Made by a program: the position numbers and the translations under genes
Notes under the pieces: generated by a model
Told to the model about the DNA's origin: nothing
Database searches by the model: none
What the model saw: only the letters and a program-made list of their open reading frames with translations
Part shown: piece by piece, positions 37,901 to 49,900 of the stretch
Position numbering within the stretch: the stretch's first letter is position 1
Layout of the letters: each line of letters opens with the position of its first letter
NCBI RefSeq assembly: GCF_000004195.4
Contig: NC_030678.2
Span: 93,144,904 to 93,208,903 of the forward strand
Source: Xenopus tropicalis
Lineage: Eukaryota > Chordata > Amphibia > Anura > Pipidae
Length of the DNA stretch: 64,000 nt
Reading direction: 5' to 3'

Positions 37901-40900
37901 CTTGTAAGTAGTTAAGTGCCCCACAACAATGTGTACTTGGGTGCTTTTGAATTACTTAACACATAGGGAGCACCTGGAGAAAGGAAGGTATTTACGGTGC
38001 CTGTTTTACATTTATGCTTTTCAAAACAATGTTTACAAAAAACAATATAGAATTTTAACAGTCAATAATTAAATAGTGAATTATGAAGATATCAAATTAG
38101 GTACAACATCTTTATATTGGCCACCTAGTACAGTAGACCTATGTAAGCAAGAAATTGGTTCACAGTAAAATGTTTCTTAAATTTTGACAGCGCCTATTTT
38201 ATTTGAGTCACATGAATTAATCCAATAAAGCAGTTACCAATAGTGATAAGCGAATCTGTCCCATTTTGCTTCACTGAAAACTTTGCAAATCTTTTAAAAA
38301 ATTATCGTCGCACATAAAAAAACCAATGCATGCAACTTTCGCATCATTTTTTTGTGTGTGCGACAATTTTTTTACACGCCCATCATTTTTGACTGATCCA
38401 GTTAACGTTCTGGGATATTTTGCTTATATATGGGAGGCTAAGCATCTTCCATTTAGCTCCCAATATATTGGTCTCTGCTGTGAGGACAGGGCAAGCCAAA
38501 CATTTTAGAGGCTAGTATCACACACTGGTAAACATGACAATAGATTTGCATTTCAGTCCCACAACTCCAGGGCCACCTTGCAGGTCCACTATTACCATGT
38601 GCATAAAAGGGCCAGTTTCCATCCATGTTTCTTAAGCTATATTCATGTCCAGATCTCTTTCCGATTTTTGCATGTATAGTTGACTCCATTTATTGTTGTT
38701 AATTAATAAACAGATGTATATGTACAATGATCAGTGCATGAGAAACTAGTAGAAATATGTTCAAAACATTGTCTAGGGGTTGGTAATGCTCTTTCATTTT
38801 GGTTCATATGAAGTTTAGCTTAAGATACTACAATACTAAAATGTTGTGTATCTAGGATATTATGTTGCTTTTTGCATTGCTCCTTGTAGAACTACTAGTT
38901 GGTAGCATTTCGCCTATATTATTGAGGTTTGTTTAGGTAAGGCTTATCATTTTCAGTTTCATGTCCTAGTGGAAATTCCCTCTTTTTAATTTAAAATCAT
39001 ATATTTGGATATAAAATTGGTCAGATTCATTTTCTGAGCTACCAAGTCCAATAAGTCTAGTCTAGGGCCTGTTCTGATCTTTGCTAAGTGTTCAGAATGA
39101 TTGTGAAAGGGTAAGAGGGTGACATTTTTACCTATGAATCTTGACCATGTCTGTTTGCTATGTAGTACTTTGAATATGTCAAACCTCCTGAATGACTGTA
39201 GTACTTCTAGGTTTCATGGTAATTTCATGGGAATTTATGTTTTTATACTTTGCCATTTACCCTTTCCAAATAAAGATGGTAGTGACTGAGCCCCTTTCTC
39301 TTAGATTAAACTTCACTTAGATGTATTTCACTTACTTGTATTTATATGGTAGTATTTTATAGATCCCCATCTGTTCTATTACTGCAAGTAAGGAATTTGT
39401 AGAAAAAATGTAACTTTAACCTGTGATATACAGCGGATGAAGGATGGAATATATGAGTTCCAGTTTATCAACTGCCTAAATAAGTGCCTTAAATAAGTCA
39501 AGCATGGAAGAGACTTGTTTTATAGAACTTTGCCATAAGCCCATCAGGCATCAGGGATTAGTGTTGTGCAGGCAGGCCTAAAATTCATAGGATCTACACA
39601 TTTACCTGTGGGTTTTGGGGGGGCAAGACATTATTTTATTGGGCAGGTTGAACTCTGTGTCCCAGTCAGTGACAGTGTGCTCCAATTTCTCCTACTTCCA
39701 CTCCTGCCCCGTTACCTCCGGTGACATGAGAGAGGGGCGGGTGCAGGTATATCAGTAATGATGGCATGCCGGGACAGGATGGTTTCAGGTTGGAAAAGCA
39801 CAGGATGACTTTGGGCACAGGGTTGGGCATGGGATGACTTTGTCGACCTGTGCATCACTACCAGGGGCATTCCTGAATTAGAGTTATCCACCCCAGGTCT
39901 TCTAGAGATAAGTGCAACCAGGTGATCCCTTTTTAAGGGGTGGTGTTCTCTCTGTGTACATCACTAAAATTGTGAGTGAGTAATCAATACATTTAACAGA
40001 TACCTTAATTCACCAGCTAAAGATATGGTGTTTATTTGGTTATAGGTTATTGTTAAGAACAATGTTAAAATATCCAACTACCATAGGTTTTCTCCTGAAA
40101 TATCTGGCAATTTTTGAAAAAGGGTTGGAGCAGATAGTAAAGCTAGTTGGTTCTATAGTAGTCCAGTAATGTAATGGTCCAATAATGTAATGCCCCTCAT
40201 GGTCCACATGTTTATTTTGGAGTTCAACATTTACCTAATTTCAAAATAGGACTGCTACCTCCATAGATTTGGTTTCTAAGTTTGGTTGTTTCATACAATG
40301 GCTCACACATTTAAATTACCCACTGAGGGTTCAAAAGAGAAACATTCTGGTAAATTGAAGAGAAGTTCAGTTCTACTGCTGTAAGGATTGGAAGGGAATG
40401 GAAACTAGCAACTAGGCTCTAGTTCTGAGCCTTAAATGTAGCTTTCAGAGTCTACTTCACTCATACACTTATAGAAAATGTTAATGTTCCTATGATACAT
40501 GCGGATCTGTTGCACTGGCAGACAAATGCCTTTAGTGAACATATTTTATAATCAGTCAAGACTATTACAGCTGATTTACTTTTACAGGGAGATAACTCTG
40601 GAGTGACCATAAAGTCATAAAAAGAAATTGCCCCCTCAAGTGTTAAGGTGGCCATACACATTACAATTAATACCTTTCTCGCGAACATTGGTTGCAGGAA
40701 AGATTGTTCATTCGTTTTGTACAAAAATATTGGTGTGTGTATGTTCACCTTTATTATAGATGTAATCTTCAACTGTACGAGTATGAAATGTAGCAGCGTG
40801 TAAAGAGATATAGACATTACCTCCATTGGATATTTTTCACCGTCTACAGTATGTTCAGATCCATAAAATTCATCACTGCCCCAGTGGAAATGAAACTGTG

Positions 40901-43900
40901 CTGCGATGTAAGTTTCTGAAAGTCCACCTCCTGAAATTTCAATACCAGTGGGAAGGTCTACTTGGGCTGGAAATAAACATTTCATATAGAAATTATTCAG
41001 TGCTCATAATTAAAGCTAAACACTGGCAAACATTTACAACACACACATCTCCATACCTTGAGTTGATTAAAGGACATTTCAGTATTAAATAAATACAATA
41101 GGATTGTTTTGCCATCAATATGGATTTAGGATCAAGTACATGGTACTGTTTTATTATCACAAATAATATGGAAATAATTAAAAAATATTTGCTTAAAATA
41201 GACAATATGATAAATAGTCTTCCCATAAATCAGAGCTTTCTGAATAACAGGTTTCCGGATAAGAGATCCCACACCAGTATTTGATTTAATGTGACTTACT
41301 ATATTTTAGCAAATAAACATTTTGCTAATGGATTATAAGTCACCATTCATTGTTCTGCTTTTGCCGACCTAAATCCTCCATAAAGCTGTCCCACTGTGTC
41401 TCTCATTCTCTATTGAAGTTGCTCAAAAATAGGTGCAGGAGAATTTGCCTGTAGTAACATTTGCTTGTGTGGACACACTGCTATGCCATTTGTCTTATAC
41501 AAACCGGATTCCAAAAAAGTTGGGACACTAAACAAATTGTGAATAAAAACTGAACGCAATGATGTGGAGGTGCCAACTTCTAATATTTTATTCAGAATAG
41601 AACATAAATCACAGAACAAAAGTTTAAACTAAGAAAATGTACCATTTTAAGGGAAAATATGTTGATTCAGAATTTCATGGTGTCAACAAATCCCAAAAAA
41701 GTTGGGACAAGGCCATTTTCACCACTGTGTGGCATCTCCCCTTCTTCCAAAACTCAACAGACGTCTGGGGACCGAGGAGACCAGTTTCTCAAGTTTAGGA
41801 ATAGGAATGCTCTCCCATTCTTGTCTAATACAGGCCTCTAACTGTTCAATCGTCTTGGGCCTTCTTTGTCTCACCTTCCTCTTTATGATGCGCCAAATGT
41901 TCTCTATAGGTGAAAGATCTGGACTGCAGACTGGCCATTTCAGTACCCGGATCCTTCTCCTACGCAGCCATGATGTTGTGATTGATGCAGAATGTGGTCT
42001 GGCATTATCTTGTTGAAAAATGCAGGGTCTTCCCTGAAAGAGATGACGTCTGGATGGGAGCATATGTTGTTCTAGAACCTGAATATATTTTTCTGCATTG
42101 ATGCTGCCTTTCCAGACATGCAAGCTGCCCATGCCACACGCACTCATGCAACCCCATACCATCAGAGATGCAGGCTTCTGAACTGAGCGTTGATAACAGC
42201 TTGGGTTGTCCTTGTCCTCTTTGGTCCGGATGACATGGAGTCCCAGATTTCCAAAAAGAACTTCGAATCGTGACTCGTCTGACCACAGAACAGTCTTCCA
42301 TTTTGCCACACTCCATTTTAAATGATCCCTGGCCCAGTGAAAACGCCTGAGCTTGTGGATCTTGCTTAGAAATGGCTTCTTCTTTGCACTGTAGAGTTTC
42401 AGCTGGCAACGGCGGATGGCACGGTGGATTGTGTTCACTGACAATGGTTTCTGGAAGTATTCCTGAGCCCATTCTGTGATTTCCTTTACAGTAGCATTCC
42501 TGTTTGTGGTGCAGTGTCGTTTAAGGGCTCGGAGATCACGGGCATCCAGTATGGTTTTACGGCCTTGACCCTTACGCACAGAGATTGTTCCAGATTCTCT
42601 GAATCTTCGGATGATGTTATGCACAGTTGATGATCATAGATGCAAAATCTTTGCAATTTTTCGCTGGGTAACACCTTTCTGATATTGCTCCACTATCTTT
42701 CTGCGCAACATTGTGGGAATTGGTGATCCTCTACCCATCTTGGCTTCTGAGAGACACTCTGAGAAGCTCTTTTTATACTCAATCATGTTGCCAATTGACC
42801 TAATTAGTGTTATTTGGTCTTCCAGCTCTTCGTTATGCTCAAATTTACTTTTTCCAGCCTTATTGCTACTTGTCCCAACTTTTTTGGGATTTGTTGACAC
42901 CATGAAATTCTGAATCAACATATTTTTCCCTTAAAATGGTACATTTTCTCAGTTTAAACTTTTGTTCCGTGATTTATGTTCTATTCTGAATAAAATATTA
43001 GAAGTTGGCACCTCCACATCATTGCGTTCAGTTTTTATTCACAATTTGTTTAGTGTCCCAACTTTTTTGGAATCCGGTTTGTAATTCATTATACAGTTCC
43101 GCTTCCTATCTAAGCTGAGAGCAAGTATGGAGCAAGCCAGTCTTACCTGCCATGTTATTATAAATGTACCTGAAGTTAATGTGCTTGCCTGTCTGCTTCA
43201 CTTGTAGTAACCAGCAGAATCATTTAACCCACTGCTAGCCAAGCAGTCTTTCACATTGCCAAAGAGGATCCTTCAGACCAAAATCTTAATTACAGTTAAA
43301 GAGAATTAACCAGTCTTGCTGAGATTATTGTGCAATTTTAGCTTCTTTGGTTAACAGTGTAGACTGTAGAGGGATCCTCAAACTACGGCCCGCGGGCCGG
43401 ATCCAGCCCCCCAAGGTAATTTACCCAACCCCGCTGCATCCTCACCGCTGGCAACGGGGTGTGGGGAAGGGACAGTGGAGGAGCTGGGAGAGGGAGGATG
43501 GAGTGTGGAGTGGGAGGACAAAGGACACAGCAGGGAGCGGGGGAGCTGGGAGAGAGAGGACAGAGCAAGGAGCGGGGGAGCTGGAAGAGGGAGGACAGAG
43601 CGTGGAGCGGGAGGACACAGCAGGGAGCGGGGGAGCTGGGAGAGAGATGACAGATTAAGGAGCGGGGGAGCTGAGAGAGGGAGGATGGAGCGGGGAGCGG
43701 GAGGACACAGCAGGGAGCGTAGGAGCTGGGAGAGAGAGGACGGAGCAAGGAGCGGGGGAGCTGGAAGAGGGAGGACAGAGCGGGAGGACACAGCAGGGAG
43801 CGGGGGAGCTGGGAGAGAGATGACAGAGCAAGGAGCGGGGGAGCTGAGAGAGGGAGGATGGAGCGGGGAATGAGAGGACACATCATAGTAACATAGTAAC

Positions 43901-46900
43901 ATAGTAACATAGTAAGTTGGGTTGAAAAAAGACATACGTCCATCAAGTTCAACCATAATGCCTATACCTAACCTGCCTAACTACAAGTTGATCCAGAGGA
44001 AGGCAAAAAACCCCATCTGAAGCCTCTCTAATTTGCCTCAGAGGGGAAAAAATTCCTTCCTGACTCCAAGATGGCAATCGGACCAGTCCCTGGGGCAACT
44101 TGTACTGAGAGCTATCTCCCATAACCGTGTATTCCCTCACTTGCTAAGAATCCATCCAGCCCCTTCTTAAAGCTATATAATGTATCAGCCAGTACGACTG
44201 ATTCGGGGAGGGAATTCCACAACTTCACAGCTCTCACTGTAAAAAATCCTTTCCGAATATTTAAATGGAACCTCCCTTCTTCTAAACGGAGTGGGTGCCC
44301 TCGTGTCCGTTGGAAGGACCTACTGGTAAATAAAACATTAGAGAGGTTATTATATGATCCCCTTATATATTTATACATAGTTATCATGTCACCTCTTAAG
44401 CGCCTCTTCTCCAGTGTAAACAGACCCAACTTGGCCAGTCTTTCTTCATAACTGAGACTTTCCATACCCTTTACCAGCTTAGTTGCCCTTCTCTGGACCC
44501 TCTCTAGCTCAATAATGTCCCGTTTGAGCACTGGAGACCAAAACTGAACAGCATATTCTAGATGGGGCCTTACCAGTGCTCTGTAAAGGGGAAGAATAAC
44601 CCCCTCCTCCCGTGAATCTATACCCCTTTTAATACAGCTCAGAACCTTGTTTGCCCTTGCAGCTGCTGCCTGGCATTGCTTGCTACAGCCAAGTTTATTA
44701 TCTACAAGGACTCCAAGATCCTTCTCCATTATGGATTTGCCTAGTGCAGTCCCATTAAGGTTATACGGGGCTTGCATATTTTTACATCCCAGGTGCATGA
44801 CCTTACATTTATCCACATTAAATCTCATCTGCCACTTAGCTGCCCAGATTGCCAGTTGGTCAAGATCCTGCTGCAGGGATGTCACATCCTGGATAGAATT
44901 GACTGGTCTGCAGAGTTTTGTGTCATCTGCAAACACTGATACATTACTCATAATACCCTCCCCTAAGTCATTTATGAACAAATTAAACAAAAGTGGACCC
45001 AGTACAGAACCCTGAGGGACCCCACTGAGAACCTTACTCCAAGTAGAGAATGTACCATTAACAACCACCCTCTGTACCCGATCCTGTAGCCAGTTTTCTA
45101 TCCATGTGCAAACGACTTCACTAAGACCAATAGACCTTAGCTTAGAAAGCAGTCGTTTGTGGGGAACGGTATCAAATGCTTTGGCAAAATCCAAATAGAT
45201 TATATCTACTGCATCCCCACTGTCCAGCTTCTTACTTACCTCATCATAAAAAGCAATTAAATTGGTCTGACATGACCTGTCCTTCATAAAGCCATGCTGA
45301 TTACTGCTCATAATGCCATTCTCCACTACATAATTTTGAATGTGATCCCTTAACAAGCCTTCAAATAACTTGCCCACCACGGATGTCAAACTTACAGGCC
45401 TATAATTGCCAGGCTGAGATCTTATTCCCTTTTTAAATATGGGAGTGACATTCGCCTTCTTCCAATCACTAGGTACCATACCTGATGAAAGAGAGTCTGA
45501 GAATATCAGAAACAAGGGCCACTGCAATTCTGCCCCTAGCTCTCTCAGTACCCGAGGGTGTATTCCATCTGGCCCAGGTGCCTTGTTTACATTTATCGTG
45601 TGTAACCCTTTAAGCACCATATCCTGTGCCAACCACTGTGTAGTTGGAGCTGAGGCAACAGTGCAGCTATTGGGTGAGACTTGGCCCACTGGCTCCTCTA
45701 CTGTATACACAGAAGAAAAGAACTGGTTAAGCACATCTGCCTTTTCTGTATCCGCTGTAACCATATTGTTATTATAACTCAATGGGGCCACACCCTCAAC
45801 CTGCATCTTTTTACTATTAATATACTTAAAAAACTTTTTGGGGTTAGTCTTGGCCTCAGCCGCGATGCGCTCCTCATTTTCTATCTTTGCCTTCCGGATT
45901 GCTGTTTTACAACACTTGTTATAGTGTTTATAATCATTAAACGCAGCTACTGTCCCCTCTGACTTATATTTCTTAAAAGCTTTCCTTTTTTTCCCTATTA
46001 ACTTCTTTACCTCAGAGTTAAGCCACATAGGGTGATTCTTAACACTTCTACTTTTTCTTATTAATGGAATGAATTGAGAACAGTAATGATTTAATATCAT
46101 TTTAAATGACAACCATTTCTGCTCTGTATTTTTATCAGAAAACATAATGCCCCAATCTATGCCCTGAAGCGCTGCCCTTAAGGAGCTAAAATTTGCCTTC
46201 CTAAAATTCAGTGTCTTTGTTGCCCCCGTGTAAATTTGTTTCCTGCACCAAACATCAAATGAAATAACATTATGGTCACTATTACCCAGGGGTTCAACCA
46301 CTTGCACATTTGCTATACGTTCTGGGTCATTAGAGATCACTAGATCTAGTATAGCATTGTTCCTGGTTGGCTCCTCAACAACCTGTGACATAAAGTTGTC
46401 GTGCAGCAAGTTTATAAACTTGTTCCCATTTACTGTCCTGGCAGTACTATTGCCCCAGTCAATATCAGGGTAATTAAAATCCCCCATTATTATCACTTGC
46501 CCCAAACTAGCAGCCTTTTCTATTTGCAACAGGAGCTGGGCCTCCTCCTCTTCGCTTACATTAGGGGGTCTATAGCATACCCCTACAATTAGCTTGGTAG
46601 ATTCTTTACTATCTGTGAGAAGCTCAACCCATAAGGATTCAGCTCCCTCTGTTCCCCCCATCACTTCCTCCTTAATATTTGCTTTTAAGTCGTGCTTAAT
46701 GAACAGACACACTCCTCCTCCTTTCCTATTGCCCCTGTCCCTCCGAAACAATGTATACCCCCCAATATTAACAGCCCAGTCATGAGACTCATTCAACCAA
46801 GTTTCAGCAACACCAATCACATCATATTTCCGCTCCAACGCCAGTACCTCCAGCTCTCCCATGGAGTGTAGGAGCTGGGAGAGAGAGGACGGAGCGGAGA

Positions 46901-49900
46901 GTGTGGGATCTGGGAGAGGGAGGACGGAGCAAGGAGCGGGGGAGTTAGGAGAGGGAGGACGGAGCGGGGAGTGGGAGGACACAACAGGGAGTGGGGGAGC
47001 TGGGAGAGAGAGGACAGAGCAAGGAGCGGGGGAGCTGGGAGAGGGAGGACGGAGCGGGGAACAGGAGGACACAGCAGGGAGCGTGGGAGCTGGGAGAGAG
47101 AGGACGGAGCGGAGAGTGTGGCATCTAGGAGAGGGAGGATGGAGCAAGGTTGGGGGAGCTGGAAGGACGGAGCGGGGCTTGCAAGGACGCAGCAGGGGAG
47201 AGGAGGACGCAGGAGCAGGGCCATAGTTTGACCCTGCAGCAAGAAAAAGTTATCTCTACACATTTCCAAACATATGGGAGGCAGGTTAGTTTAATGCTTT
47301 CTTAGAATTGTAATACCTAGTGGAACTGTATGGAAAATAGAACACAGAAATAAACATGTTAAAATCAAAGACAATAAGGCTCATGTACTAATGCTGAGCA
47401 TTTGCTCAGCATTAGTACATGAGCCTTATTGTCTTTGATTTATAGCAAAATAACCCATGGCCCAGGTGAAATATTAGGCACTGCGGGTAAATGAGCCCCC
47501 AAAGCGAATACTTACCCAACAGAGAGTTTATATCATATTAAGTGGCCTATTAAATAGTCTTACCAAACTGGAATATAGATATAAGTAAACATTGCCCTTT
47601 TACATCTTTTCCCTTGATCCACCATTTTGTGATGGTCTGTGTGCTGCTTGAGATCACCCGACAGGAAATAATGCAGTTCGAACTGTAATGGAATTAAGTG
47701 TGATCCTAAGATCACAGGGGGCGGCCCTTAGTACTTAAAATGACAATTTTCTATTAAGGAGTACCCAACGGCACATACTACTAAAAAGTATATTTTTATG
47801 AAAATGGTTTATTTAGATGAAGCAGGGTTTTTCAGATGAACAGTTTTAGGAGATATATTTTTATACAGACCTACATTATTTGGAAGTATAGTTTCTCTTT
47901 AATAAATGGCATCAATTTGTACAATGACTGCTGCAACTGTGACCATTTAGGAATTTTAGAGATGCATTTTTGTTAATTGAAGAGGAAAAATAATACAGAT
48001 ATGCAAGTAAAAACAATTTGCCATGCATGAACAATAAGAACAAACCTTTCTATGTATGCATCAACATGGCATGACAGGGGTTATGTAATAAATGGTGCAA
48101 GATGTGTTACAGATCTAGCCACTTCTAGTAACCAGGTAGCATTTAATGGTCACCTCTTTTGTTTGCTACAGGTTACTGCACCTGGGCAAACTTTGTGCCT
48201 TTTATTACATACGGGGCAGGGATTCTAAACATTTGTATTCTTTCATAGTTTAATATATTTGCATTCTCTGTGGCTTTTCATTACCTATAAAGGTCTATTT
48301 TGTAAGCACACATCTGGGGCCAAATTCAGTATCATAACATTTCTAGCAAAGGCTTCTGACATCAACTAACCCCCCCTAGGCTCTGGCAAAAAAGGTCATT
48401 GCCTTTAAAAATGAAAAACTGTGAACACCTATGGCAATTACTTTTTGAAAAGTGACAATAACATAAGAGAATAAACATACATAATTCTAGTTACTCACGT
48501 GCCTGTTGGTGTGTTTATATCAAATAAATTGCCTAGTTGCTTGTAAGGATATTTGAATGAAAAAACATTCTATTTTAAAGGTGACGTTCATGCATACATT
48601 TATTGGGTGTGATGTACATGCCCCATGCACTACTATTTGCCTCTCCTAAATCGCAGTTTATATGTCAAAAGGATATTTGACATATAAACTGCAATCTTCT
48701 GGGAATTGGGAATCAGAAGAGTATGTTCCAATACTGGTTAGACTAAAGGGGGTCATACATGTTCAGATTTTAGTCTTCTTCCAAGTTTAGTCTTTGGTTA
48801 TTGGTTGTATGTACACATATACAAGTACATTAGAGGGGATTATAGGCAGATAGGGGGTGTTCTTTTTTCCCATAAAAACGATCAACACACCAGAGGCCCC
48901 CCTTTAGATTAGAGAAACAGAGCTTCCATTTGAAGCAGCGTAGGGGGTTTTTCACGGTGAGGGCAGTGAAGCTGTGGAATGCCCTTCCTAATGATGTTGT
49001 AATGGCAGACTCTGTTAATGCCTTTAAGAGGGGCCTGGATGAGTTCTTGAACAAGCAAAATATCCAAGGCTATTGTGATACTAATATCTACAGTTAGTAC
49101 TAGTGGTTGTATATATAGTTTATGTATGTGAGTGTTAGATTGGTAAGTATAGGTTGTGTGTGCTGGGTTTACTTGGATGGGTTGAACTTGATGGACTATG
49201 GTCTTTTTTCAACCCTGTGTAACTATGTAACTCTATTTAAAAGTTATTTTCATTACATAGATGCCTGGATTTGCTGCTGTAAAAGCAGAACTAGAGATTT
49301 GCCTACGCTTGCATTGCTCAGGCACTGGGAACACTAAAGCAGTTTAGTTTTTGGTGGCACCACTGTATTGATTAGAGATGGAGAAAGGCTTGTTATGGCA
49401 GCTTTACTTGTGTGATTACACTGATATACTCACCAGAATGGCCATTATTTGTAATGTTCAGGTGCCGCCCAGTAATATTATAGCCTTTAAAGTGAAACGG
49501 TTTGAGTGCTTTATCAAAAACTGCTTTTTTAGTGAGAACATTTATTGGTGACTGGTGATTTTTTGCACAGGTGGGATAATGTTCGCCCCAAAACCTGGGT
49601 CCACAGCCTGCAAAAAAAAAAAAATAGAATACATAAACCCAGAAACATACATGATAACTGTTGTGATTTTTGTAACCAATACTGATTTTGAAACCCATTT
49701 GAAGGAGCAAGCGTGTTAAAGTATGCTATTTGCTTTATATAGCAAAAATATTGATGTCTATTTCTGTGTGGGAAATTATATTTTCAGTTAGCGTCATAGA
49801 TGTTTTATGCAAATGGTACATTTCAGGCAATGCAAAAAGTTACAAAAATAATCAAATCAAAATGTTCCTACTTGTGGCTTTATTAGGGTAAAAATGACAC

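Larger units (their letters stand above)
37815..40820 (-). other. ca4: ca4 intron 4
   Basis: The 3.0 kb intron contains a GATAAGCGAATCTG repeat end (38241-38420), a short element with TAGTG termini (39559-39860) and a 'ggtggccatacac' fragment near 40648. No exon was seen. Confidence 0.85.
43362..47240. mobile_element. hAT-like element swollen by a minisatellite and a CR1 insertion
   Basis: The left end near 43370 (GATCCTCAAACTACGGCCCG) and the right end near 47216-47234 (GGGCCATAGTTTGACCCTGC) are inverted versions of a common hAT terminus. Between them the original inside has become a GA-rich minisatellite, itself split by a 3-kb CR1. The flanking 8-bp sequences do not match clearly, so the outer limits are approximate. 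Confidence 0.6.
40967..49433 (-). other. ca4: ca4 intron 3
   Basis: The 8.5 kb intron is dominated by transposons: a CAGGTAT MITE relic, a Tc1 element, the hAT/minisatellite/CR1 composite, an exact palindrome, a T2 relic and another CR1 fragment. Confidence 0.9.

Noticed and set aside
41702..42016. Plus-strand ORF and minus-frame neighbours inside the Tc1 element
   Set aside because: They are shadows of the transposase reading frame.
43378..43956. Overlapping 190-residue Leu/Pro/Ser-rich ORFs on the minus strand (and Glu/Arg/Gly-rich ones on the plus strand)
   Set aside because: They are translations of the GA-rich minisatellite in all frames, with no domain or splice context.
44647..45962. 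Several plus-strand ORFs of 90-120 residues
   Set aside because: They are antisense to the CR1 reverse transcriptase frame.
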